The notes beneath the pieces were generated by a model. The model was not told the DNA's origin. It saw only the letters and a program-made list of their open reading frames with translations, and did not search any database. From Halothiobacillaceae bacterium (GTDB lineage Bacteria > Pseudomonadota > Gammaproteobacteria > Halothiobacillales > Halothiobacillaceae), in the NCBI GenBank assembly GCA_028696185.1, contig JAQVHL010000022.1, forward strand, positions 1 through 38,913: 38,913 nt of DNA, given 5' to 3'. This document shows, one piece after another, positions 32,176 through 38,913 of the stretch (the stretch's first letter is position 1; every line of letters starts with the position of its first letter). The translations under genes were made by a program, and so were the position numbers.

Positions 32176-34884
32176 TCAGGCCGCCAGCCACCCGATGCCA
32201 CGCCTTACCAGCGCCTTGCGCGCCTCCTCGACACCAAAGACGATGAACGGGGCGCATAAAATCATGGCCCATACGGTCCATCCGAGCGGGGCGGTGGTAA
32301 AAATACCGTTCAGAGCGGGGATGTAGACGATGCTCAGGATAAAGACAATTTCCACCAGCAGGCCCGCCCCGATCCAGCGGTTGACGCGCCGCAGCCGTGG
32401 CCAGGCACTCAGGCGACTGGTGCGGCACCCCAGGACATTGCCGATCTGACCGAAAATCACCGTGGCAAGAAACGCCCCGGCGGCCTGTCCATAGAGAAGC
32501 GCGTCGCTGGACAGCGGATCACCCCAGTGCCAGCCCCCCTGATCCAGAACAGTGAAGAACACAGTGAAAGCAAGAATCGCCTCGACCAGACCGATGATGG
32601 CATAGCCACGCAGGAGGGTGCGCCCGCTGACCAGCCGCTCGTCCCGGCGGCGTGGCGGTCGGCGCATGATGTCCGCCTCGGGGGGCTCATTGCCCAGACC
32701 GATGGCCGGCAGGATGTCGGTGATGAGATCGACCGACAGTATCTGCACTACGGTCATCGGCAGGGGGATGGGCAACAGGACATAGGCGATGAAGGGCAGA
32801 ATCTCCGGCACATTGCTGGAGAGCACATAGGTGATGAACTTGCGGATATTGTCGTAGACCGCGCGCCCTTCCTCGATGGCCTTGACGATGGTGCGGAAAT
32901 TGTCGTCAAGCAGGATGATGTCGGAAGCCTCCTTGGCCACATCCGTTCCACGGCGCCCCATGGCAATGCCGATATCGGCCCGGCGCAGCGCGGGGGCGTC
33001 GTTGACCCCATCGCCGGTAACCGCCACCACCTCGCCCATCGCCTGCAGGGCCATGACGATGTCGAGCTTCTGCTCCGGCGCGATACGCGCGAAAACCACC
33101 TCGCCGCCGGATAGCGCCTCCACCAGAGCGGCGTGACTCATCGCGCGCAGTTCCTCGCCCTCGATCACGCGCGGGGCGCGCGCGATACCCAGCTTGCGGG
33201 CGATGTAACTGACCGTCTCGCCCTTGTCACCGCTCATGACGATGATGCGGATACCCGCGCTGTGGCAGGCCGCCACCGCCGCCGGCACCTCGGGGCGCGG
33301 CGGATCGACCATCGCCACCAGCCCCACGAAAACCAGACCCTCGGCCTCGGCTTCCGCCGAATCCGGCACGCGGTAAGCAAGCGCCAGAACGCGCAAACCC
33401 TGAGCGGAATACCGCTCCGCCTGCGCCAGAATCCGCTCGCGCTCCTCCGCCACCAACGGGCGCGCACGTCCGGCGGAATGCACCTGCGTGCTACGGGCGA
33501 TAATCACCTCCGGTGCGCCCTTGGCCGTCAGGTACAGACCTTCGTCGCGTGCACGGTGGACCACGGCCATGTATTTGACGTCCGAGTCGAACGGATGGGT
33601 CTTGAGCGGCTGGAAACGGGCGCGGATCGCCTCATACCCGCCATAACGATCCACGAACATGGCCAGCGCCACCTCAGTGGGGTCGCCGTGGAACTGGCTG
33701 CGGCTGCCATGATGGTTGGCGGCAATCACCTCATTGCACAGCGCCATGATCTCCAGGCAGGGACGCACCGCCGGGTTGTCCTCCAGCGGAAGACGCTGAT
33801 CCGCGTCCAGTTCGGCAAAATCCAGATACAGCGCCTCGACATGCAACTGGTTGCGGGTCAGCGTGCCTGTTTTATCGGTGCAGATCACCGTGGTGCTGCC
33901 CAGCGTTTCCACGGACAGGATATGCTTCACCACCGCGTTATGCCGGCTCATGCGTACCGACGCCTGGGTCAGGGCCAGGGTCACGGTGGGCAGCAAGCCC
34001 TCCGGCACATTGGCGACGATAATGCCGATGGCGAAGATAAGATTGGTCCAGAACGAGTTGCCGATCGCCCATCCGATCAGGAAAAACACCAGACCAATAC
34101 CCAGGGCCAGAGCGGTAATCAGCCGCACAAACCCCTTGAGCTCCTTCTGCATCGGCGTCAGGGCGCGCTCCACCTTCTGGGAAAGCTCGGAAATGACCCC
34201 CAGATGGGTTGAGCGCCCGGTACGAGTGACCAGAAGATGTGCGCTACCCTTGAGCACCGTGGCCCCGGAGCGCGCCAGACAATCCACCTCGACCACCTGC
34301 GCCAGCGAACGCCTGACGACGGGCTCTGACTCCCCAGTCAGAATCGATTCATCCAGCAAAAGCCCCGCCGCCCCGACGAACACCCCGTCGGCGGATATTT
34401 TGTCGCCCTCCTGAATGAACAGAATGTCTCCTGGCACCACCTCCCGCGCATCGAGCAGCAACTTCTCTCCATCGCGCAACACCGCCACTTCCTTGGGGAT
34501 GTAGTCCAGAAAGGACAGCATCAGCTTCTCGACGCGATAGTTCTGCACGAACGAGACCAGCGCGTTCAACCCGACCACAAACAACAGCGCCGCGCCGATC
34601 AGCGCATACCCTTCGCCAGGCGCCAGCGCATTGGCCAGAAAAGCCAGCCCGGAAGCGGCCAACAGGAGCAGGGGAAACAGCGCGGTGAATTCGGCAAGAA
34701 GCATGAAAAGCGGCGAGCGCGCACGATGAAATACGATGGCATTCGGCCCGAAGCGGGCCAGACGACGATACGCCTCCTCACCGGACAGCCCCCCTTCCGC
34801 CGCGCCCAGATGCTGGAACAGCGCCTCCCGGCGCATCCCGAGAAACCCGGCGGAATCAGGCATGCCTTCGTCTGTTTTTTTCAT
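32176..34884 (-). CDS. P2-type cation ATPase resembling Na,K-ATPase alpha subunit
   Basis: The 902-residue ion pump has an N-terminal cation-ATPase domain, actuator TGES (183-186), M4 [11 protein letters not shown] (Glu295), phosphorylation site DKTGT (Asp337), nucleotide-site KGAPE (455-459) and hinge TGDGVND (623-629). M5 SSNVPEI (Ser690, Asn691, Glu694) and M6 [17 protein letters not shown] (Asp719, Asp723) keep the cation ligands of Na,K-ATPase (Ser775, Asn776, Glu779, Asp804, Asp808). The M6-M7 stretch [10 protein letters not shown] also resembles it. SERCA-type pumps have IPEGLP in M4 instead. In M8 the expected Asp926 is Asn816. No beta subunit is encoded nearby. Na+, K+ or H+ transport is plausible; the ion cannot be decided from sequence. 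It follows the esterase gene by 41 bp. Confidence 0.93.
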   Translation of the reverse strand: MKKTDEGMPDSAGFLGMRREALFQHLGAAEGGLSGEEAYRRLARFGPNAIVFHRARSPLFMLLAEFTALFPLLLLAASGLAFLANALAPGEGYALIGAALLFVVGLNALVSFVQNYRVEKLMLSFLDYIPKEVAVLRDGEKLLLDAREVVPGDILFIQEGDKISADGVFVGAAGLLLDESILTGESEPVVRRSLAQVVEVDCLARSGATVLKGSAHLLVTRTGRSTHLGVISELSQKVERALTPMQKELKGFVRLITALALGIGLVFFLIGWAIGNSFWTNLIFAIGIIVANVPEGLLPTVTLALTQASVRMSRHNAVVKHILSVETLGSTTVICTDKTGTLTRNQLHVEALYLDFAELDADQRLPLEDNPAVRPCLEIMALCNEVIAANHHGSRSQFHGDPTEVALAMFVDRYGGYEAIRARFQPLKTHPFDSDVKYMAVVHRARDEGLYLTAKGAPEVIIARSTQVHSAGRARPLVAEERERILAQAERYSAQGLRVLALAYRVPDSAEAEAEGLVFVGLVAMVDPPRPEVPAAVAACHSAGIRIIVMSGDKGETVSYIARKLGIARAPRVIEGEELRAMSHAALVEALSGGEVVFARIAPEQKLDIVMALQAMGEVVAVTGDGVNDAPALRRADIGIAMGRRGTDVAKEASDIILLDDNFRTIVKAIEEGRAVYDNIRKFITYVLSSNVPEILPFIAYVLLPIPLPMTVVQILSVDLITDILPAIGLGNEPPEADIMRRPPRRRDERLVSGRTLLRGYAIIGLVEAILAFTVFFTVLDQGGWHWGDPLSSDALLYGQAAGAFLATVIFGQIGNVLGCRTSRLSAWPRLRRVNRWIGAGLLVEIVFILSIVYIPALNGIFTTAPLGWTVWAMILCAPFIVFGVEEARKALVRRGIGWLAA

Positions 34885-34925
34885 GCCGCCGGCCTCCCCC
34901 GTTCACGAAGCGCCCCGTCTGCGAA

Positions 34926-35600
34926 CTACCCAGCCACGAGACAACGCCCCATCCAGGCGCCAAGATCGTCGATTTCCTGCGCGCTCACACTGTGCGCCAT
35001 CGGGTAGGTGCAACGCGCAAGATTCGCCATGCCGCTCGCGGCCAGCCGATTTTCCAGACGCTCCGCCGCCTTGCAGGGCACGACGTCATCCCACTCACCG
35101 TGGCCGATGAACACCGGCAGCGAGCGGTTGCCCTCGGGCAAGGCCACCAGCCGCTCAGGCAAGGGCAGCCAGGTCGATAACGCCGCCACGCCGCCCAGGC
35201 GCTCGCCGTGAAACAGCGCCGCATGCAGCGCCACCACGCCGCCCTGGGAAAACCCCGCCAGCACGATACGTCCGGCCGGCACCCCCAGGGCGTGCTCGCG
35301 CGCGATCAATGCCCCCAGACGGGACACGGCCTGATCGATACCGGCCTCGTCCACCGGCGCCTCCAGCGTCAGGCCATGGATATCGAACCAGGCCGGCATC
35401 GCATGACCGCCATTGACACTGACCGGCCTGACCGGCGCATTGGGAAACAGAAAGCGCACCCGCCCGGCCAGCGCCGGGGGCAGAGACAAAGCCTCCGCTA
35501 CCGGCACAAAATCATGACCGTCAGCCCCCAGGCCATGCAGAAAGACAATACTTGCCAGCGCGTCGCTATCCGGCCCGATCAGGATCGTGTCAGAATTCAT
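34926..35600 (-). CDS. Phospholipase/carboxylesterase-family alpha/beta hydrolase
   Basis: The 224-residue cytosolic hydrolase resembles YpfH and acyl-protein thioesterase-like carboxylesterases. The oxyanion segment is IVFLHGLGADGHDF, the nucleophile elbow is GFSQGG, the catalytic Asp lies in GEWDDVVP and the His in YPMAHSVSAQEID. FLFPNAPVRPVSVNGG and MPAWFDIHGL are typical of this family, which cleaves short-chain esters; the physiological substrate is unknown. The start at 35600 (MNSDTILIGPD) fits the family; 28 upstream codons overlap the photolyase start and were rejected. It is divergent from the photolyase with only 37 bp between starts. Confidence 0.93.
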   Translation of the reverse strand: MNSDTILIGPDSDALASIVFLHGLGADGHDFVPVAEALSLPPALAGRVRFLFPNAPVRPVSVNGGHAMPAWFDIHGLTLEAPVDEAGIDQAVSRLGALIAREHALGVPAGRIVLAGFSQGGVVALHAALFHGERLGGVAALSTWLPLPERLVALPEGNRSLPVFIGHGEWDDVVPCKAAERLENRLAASGMANLARCTYPMAHSVSAQEIDDLGAWMGRCLVAG

Positions 35601-35637
35601 GTCGGCTTCCTCATCATAAAATGGCACCTTGCTACCC

Positions 35638-37083
35638 ATGTCCGGCATTGTATGGTTCCGGCGCGACCTGCGCCTCTCGGACAACCCGGCGTTTCACGAG
35701 TCGCTGGCTCAGGGGCCGGTGGTGGCGGTATTCATCCTGCCCGAGGAAGGCGCGCAAAGCGTAGCACCGGGGGCGGCAGCGCGCTGGTGGCTGCATCACA
35801 GCCTTGCCGCGCTGGACGCGGCGCTGCGCGCTCGCGGCGGGCGCCTGATCCTGCGCCGTGGCGAGCCCCTGTCCACGCTGCGCACCCTGGTGCGCGAGAC
35901 CGGGGCGACGCGGGTCAGCTGGAACCGGCTGTACGATCCGCACAGCGTAGCCCGGGACACCGCCATCAAAACGGCGCTGCGCGAGGACGGACTGACAGTG
36001 CGCAGCCACAATGCCGCGCTGTGGTTCGAGCCCTGGCAGCTCACCAAGCACGATGGCGAGCCCTACCGGGTCTTCACCCCCTACTGGAAGGCCGCCCTGC
36101 GTGCCGGTCTGCCGCAGGACACCCTGCCCGCCCCCGAGCGGCTGCCGCCCCCGCCTATCTGGCCGGACAGCCTGCCGCTTGCACGCCTCGACCTTGAACC
36201 GCGCATTCCCTGGGACCGGGCCATGCGTACGCTCTGGCAACCGGGTGAAGCCGGGGCCTGGGCCGCGCTGCAGGCCTTTCTGCCGCGTATCGATGCCTAC
36301 CACGAACAGCGCGACCGCATGGACCGGCCCGGCACCTCCCGCCTCTCGCCGCACCTGGCCTTCGGCGAGATTGGCCCTCGCCAGATTCTCGCCACCCTGC
36401 AGGGGCAACTCCCGCATGACCCGCTGGATGGGCAGGGCAGCGCGCATTTTCTGCGCGAGCTGGGCTGGCGCGAATTTTCCTTCAGCCTGCTGCATCACTT
36501 CCCGCACCTGCCCGAAACGCCGCTGGACGAGCGCTTCGAGCGCCTGCCCTGGCGCGAGGACAGTGCGCAGCTCGCCGCCTGGCAGCGCGGACAAACCGGC
36601 ATTCCGATCATCGACGCGGCCCTGCGTGAGCTGTGGACCACCGGCTGGATGCACAACCGGGCACGCATGCTGGCAGCCTCCTTCCTGAGCAAGAACCTGC
36701 TCATCGACTGGCGCGCGGGAGAGCGCTGGTTCCGCGACACCCTGCTGGATGCCGACTGGGCCAACAACGTGCAGGGCTGGCAATGGACCGCCGGTTGCGG
36801 CGCGGACGCCGCCCCGTATTTCCGCCTCTTCAACCCGGTACTCCAGGCGCGCAAATTCGACCCGGAAGGGCACTACACCCGACGCTGGGTACCGGAACTG
36901 GCGGCCCTGCCGACCCGCGACATCCACGCCCCCTGGGAGGCCTCGCCCGCCGTACGCCAGGCGGCCGGCCTCGTCCTGGGGCGCGATTACCCGCACCCGA
37001 TCGTCGATCTGGCCATCACCCGCGAACGGGCGCTCGCCGCCTTCGCCCGCCTGCGCGAACCCGACAGGAGCCCCACGCCATGA
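35638..37083 (+). CDS. phrB: Deoxyribodipyrimidine photolyase
   Basis: The 481-residue enzyme repairs UV pyrimidine dimers using light and FAD. The N-terminal antenna-binding domain starts IVWFRRDLRLSDNPAFHES. The FAD domain contains TSRLSPHLAFGEIGPRQI, FLRELGWREFSF, TGIPIIDAALRELWTTGWMHNR (quoted as GIPIIDAALREL and GWMHNRARM), FLSKNLLIDWRAGERWF and the terminal NNVQGWQWTAGCGADA and RLFNPVLQARKFDP, all class I CPD-photolyase marks. The antenna cofactor (folate or deazaflavin) cannot be told. The ATG at 35638 was used; a TTG three codons earlier is possible. The stop overlaps the following DUF523 gene by ATGA. Confidence 0.96.
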   Translation: MSGIVWFRRDLRLSDNPAFHESLAQGPVVAVFILPEEGAQSVAPGAAARWWLHHSLAALDAALRARGGRLILRRGEPLSTLRTLVRETGATRVSWNRLYDPHSVARDTAIKTALREDGLTVRSHNAALWFEPWQLTKHDGEPYRVFTPYWKAALRAGLPQDTLPAPERLPPPPIWPDSLPLARLDLEPRIPWDRAMRTLWQPGEAGAWAALQAFLPRIDAYHEQRDRMDRPGTSRLSPHLAFGEIGPRQILATLQGQLPHDPLDGQGSAHFLRELGWREFSFSLLHHFPHLPETPLDERFERLPWREDSAQLAAWQRGQTGIPIIDAALRELWTTGWMHNRARMLAASFLSKNLLIDWRAGERWFRDTLLDADWANNVQGWQWTAGCGADAAPYFRLFNPVLQARKFDPEGHYTRRWVPELAALPTRDIHAPWEASPAVRQAAGLVLGRDYPHPIVDLAITRERALAAFARLREPDRSPTP

Positions 37084-38060
37084 GCATCCCCGACGCCGAG
37101 CCCTCCCCGACAACACCGCGCATCCGCCTGGGCATCAGCGCCTGCCTGCTGGGCGAGCCGGTGCGCTTCGACGGCGGCCACAAGCGCGACAACTACATCA
37201 TCGGCACCCTGGGCCGCTTCTTCGATTTCGAAGCCTTCTGCCCCGAAGTCGCCATCGGCCTGGGCATACCGCGCCCCACCCTCCGCATCGAACGCCGCGA
37301 CAGCCTGCCGCGCGTGGTCGGAGTGCGCCACCCGGACCAGGACTACACCGACGCCCTCGCCGGCCATGCGCACGCGCGGCAGGAGCGACTCGCCGGACTG
37401 TCCGGCTTCATCTTCAAGAAAGACTCGCCCAGCTGCGGCATGGAGCGGGTGAAAATCTACGACGCCAATGGCGCGCCGGACAAACGCGGCGTCGGCGCCT
37501 TTGCCGCCGAAGTCATGCGCCTTTTCCCGCACCTGCCCTGCGAGGAAGAAGGGCGGCTGGGCGATCCGACCCTGCGCGAGAACTTCATCGAGCGCGTGCT
37601 CATCCATCATCGCTGGACCGCTCTGCTCGCCCACGGCCTTACCCCCGGCGCGCTGGTCGAATTCCACACCCGGCACAAGCTGCAGTTCCTCGCCCACAAC
37701 CAGGCGGGCTACCGACGTCTGGGCCGGTTCGTCGCCCAGGCCGGCAGCCACGCCGACCTGCAGGCCCTGGCCGGGGAATACCAGCGAGAAATGACCGAGG
37801 TGCTGCGCCGCCGCGCCACGCCGCAAACCCACGCCAACGTACTCGAACATCTGGCCGGCTATCTCAAGAACGCCCTCGACGAAGGCGACCGCCGCGAACT
37901 GCAGCAGTGCATCGCCGACTACCGTACAGGCCAGCTCCCGCTGATCGTCCCCATCACCCTGCTGGCCCATCATTTTCGCCGCCACCCCCATCCATGGATC
38001 GCGCAACAGTACTACCTGCGCCCGCATCCACCGGAACTGGCATTGCGCAACAGGATATGA
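37080..38060 (+). CDS. DUF523 (TudS-like) + DUF1722 (YbgA-type) two-domain protein
   Basis: The 326-residue protein has an N-terminal DUF523 domain (about residues 14-160) and a C-terminal DUF1722 domain (about 170-315). DUF523 marks are ISACLLGEPVRFDGGHKRD, FCPEVAIGLGIPR and KKDSPSCGMERVKIY. Cys22, Cys54 and Cys119 are in the places of the three iron-sulfur ligands of TudS, a thiouracil desulfidase with a [4Fe-4S] cluster. DUF1722 marks are LIHHRWTALLAHG and the FHTRHKLQFLAHN segment; its function is unknown. The gene is coupled to the photolyase by ATGA. E. coli ybgA, a DUF1722 gene, is also next to phrB, so the link is conserved. A role with damaged or thio-modified bases is an inference. 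Confidence 0.9.
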   Translation: MSIPDAEPSPTTPRIRLGISACLLGEPVRFDGGHKRDNYIIGTLGRFFDFEAFCPEVAIGLGIPRPTLRIERRDSLPRVVGVRHPDQDYTDALAGHAHARQERLAGLSGFIFKKDSPSCGMERVKIYDANGAPDKRGVGAFAAEVMRLFPHLPCEEEGRLGDPTLRENFIERVLIHHRWTALLAHGLTPGALVEFHTRHKLQFLAHNQAGYRRLGRFVAQAGSHADLQALAGEYQREMTEVLRRRATPQTHANVLEHLAGYLKNALDEGDRRELQQCIADYRTGQLPLIVPITLLAHHFRRHPHPWIAQQYYLRPHPPELALRNRI

Positions 38061-38092
38061 GCGGGCTGAGGGTGTTAAAAAAGGTTTTGCGG

Positions 38093-38376
38093 ACAATTCA
38101 GTGCAGGACGAAGGATTCCCATCTCCCCCTTGGAGGCGCCATAGCCAGGGTTCGAAGACCGGGTGAAAGGGCCATGGAGGGCCCTTTCAGTCCCGCCGCG
38201 ACAGGAAGTCGCGTTGGGACGGCCCGGTCGGAGCGGCCCAGGCCATGGCTTGCCCGAAGGGCGCCTCCGTGGGGGTGCCTTTTCTTTGGTACCTTTCTTT
38301 GGGCAAGCAAAGAAAGGTACTCGCCCGCGTGCGATGCGGGCCGTTCGAAGTGCGCCGCTTGAGGCGGGCGAAACAG
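38093..38376 (+). repeat. Structured intergenic repeat, copy A (direct)
   Basis: This copy of about 284 bp begins ACAATTCAGTGC and ends near GGCGGGCGAAACAG. It holds three hairpins: GAAAGGGCC/GGCCCTTTC (38165-38188); a TCCC...GGGA stem with inner GCGAC/GTCGC (38190-38220); and GTACCTTTCTTTG/CAAAGAAAGGTAC with a 6-base loop (38289-38320). It shares most of its sequence with copies B and C. Small open frames across it are not credible genes. It begins 32 bp after the DUF523 gene stop. The third stem resembles a CTTTCTTTGGGCAAGCAAAG motif seen in many proteobacterial intergenic regions, by memory. Confidence 0.85.
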
Positions 38377-38453
38377 CGCGCAGGCCTGTCCGCTTGCTAA
38401 AGACCAAGTCGTTCAGCCGCCGGTTAAAGCCACTTTCAATAACCCTTGGAGCC
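38377..38453. other. Unique spacer between repeat copies A and B
   Basis: About 77 bp with no gene, hairpin or promoter I can support. It separates the two converging ends of copies A and B, both of which finish with a GGCGGGCGAAA motif. Confidence 0.4.
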
Positions 38454-38735
38454 CTTTTTCGCCCGCCATGAGGCTTGGCCTTTCAAACAGGCGTCAACGC
38501 ATGCGGGCGAGTCACTTTTCTTGCTTGTGCAAGAAAAGTAACCCAAAGAACACACCCCCACGGGACCGCCCTTCGGGCAAGCCATGGCCTGACCTGCTCC
38601 AGCCGGGCCGTCCCGACACAACATCCTGTTGTGGCGGGACTAAATGGGCCATCCCTGGCCCATTTACCCGGCTTCCACAGGTCAGGCCACGGCGGTCCCA
38701 AGGGGGCCTTTCCCTACGACCCACGCTCGTCCAAC
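38454..38735 (-). repeat. Structured intergenic repeat, copy B (inverted)
   Basis: Read on the minus strand this copy follows the same order as A and C: GGACGA, a CCCCCTTGG block, then three hairpins. Hairpin 1 is TAAATGGGCCA/TGGCCCATTTA (38641-38666), different in sequence from A and C but perfectly paired. Hairpin 2 (38610-38640) is identical to that of copy C. Hairpin 3 is ACTTTTCTTGC/GCAAGAAAAGT with a TTGT loop (38514-38539). It ends in the same GGCGGGCGAAA sequence as A. Its 5' end abuts that of copy C, head to head. Confidence 0.85.
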
Positions 38736-38913
38736 AATTCAGCGCCGGACGAAGGATTCCCAGATCCCCCTTGGAGGCGCCATGGACGGGGTTGTGGAGA
38801 CCGGGTGAAAGGGCCATGGAGGGCCCTTTCAGTCCCGCCACAACAGGATGTTGTGTCGGGACGGCCCGGTCGGAGCGGCCCCGGCCATGGCTTGCCCGAA
38901 GGGCGCCTCCGTG
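38734..38913 (+). repeat. Structured intergenic repeat, copy C (direct, cut by window end)
   Basis: The copy begins ACAATTCAGCGC and closely follows copy A at an offset of about 641 bp until the window ends. Hairpin 1 (38807-38830) is the same as in A. Hairpin 2 (38832-38862) has ACAAC/GTTGT where A has GCGAC/GTCGC, so two base pairs changed with pairing kept. Hairpin 3 would lie beyond the window. Confidence 0.85.

Noticed and set aside
35632-37116. Long minus-strand open frame of about 494 codons
   Set aside because: It mirrors the photolyase gene, which has clear family motifs; the antisense product has none.
38075-38841. Several short open frames in the terminal region
   Set aside because: They arise from the repeat copies; the differences between copies preserve base pairing rather than protein sequence.
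38093-38913. CRISPR array
   Set aside because: The repeats are about 280 bp, differently oriented and without regular short spacers, and no cas genes are present.

Overview
The window is GC-rich proteobacterial chromosome. The gene order argH / algZ-algR / hemC-hemD-hemX-hemY, with argH divergent from the sensor kinase, is a layout known from Gammaproteobacteria such as Pseudomonas. ubiD, pdxH and HmuY-type heme genes fit that class. I cannot name the genus from the sequence. No rRNA, tRNA, CRISPR array, integrase or intact insertion sequence was seen.

Layout, left to right. (1) 1-2800: a Sec-exported RHS/YD-repeat protein with an AT-rich, toxin-like C-terminus, translationally coupled to a small putative immunity gene, next to a palindromic intergenic repeat. 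(2) 3000-3450: a small periplasmic Spy-like protein. (3) 3519-12600, all on the minus strand: two adjacent oxyanion uptake units. One is modE-modA-modB-modC plus a TSUP-family exporter. The other is a TonB-dependent receptor, a second ModA-like binding protein, a second ModB and ModD, with no ATPase of its own. ModE-type operator candidates lie in front of modE and of the receptor. (4) 12647-20068, minus strand: a tightly packed eight-gene run hemC-hemD-hemX-hemY-ubiD-pdxH-DUF2127-ung. (5) 20197-24500: a thioredoxin-fold protein, an AlgR/AlgZ-like LytTR two-component system, argH, a cysteine-rich lipoprotein and a clear terminator. (6) 24546-32144, plus strand: a complete heme acquisition locus, hemP, TonB heme receptor, a two-domain HmuY-like lipoprotein, hmuS, hmuT, hmuU and hmuV. 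(7) 32176-38060: a P-type ATPase resembling animal Na,K-ATPase in its membrane segments, a carboxylesterase, a photolyase and a DUF523/DUF1722 (YbgA-type) protein. (8) 38061-38913: three copies (direct, inverted, direct) of a structured repeat of about 280 bp.

The genes form three themes: molybdate/tungstate uptake with ModE control, tetrapyrrole synthesis, and heme-iron import with cytoplasmic heme handling.

The observations most worth following are: the terminal repeat family, whose three hairpins change sequence between copies while keeping their pairing; the TonB receptor-ModA-ModB-ModD unit without an ATPase; the bacterial Na,K-ATPase-like pump with one changed site residue; and the tandem HmuY lipoprotein.
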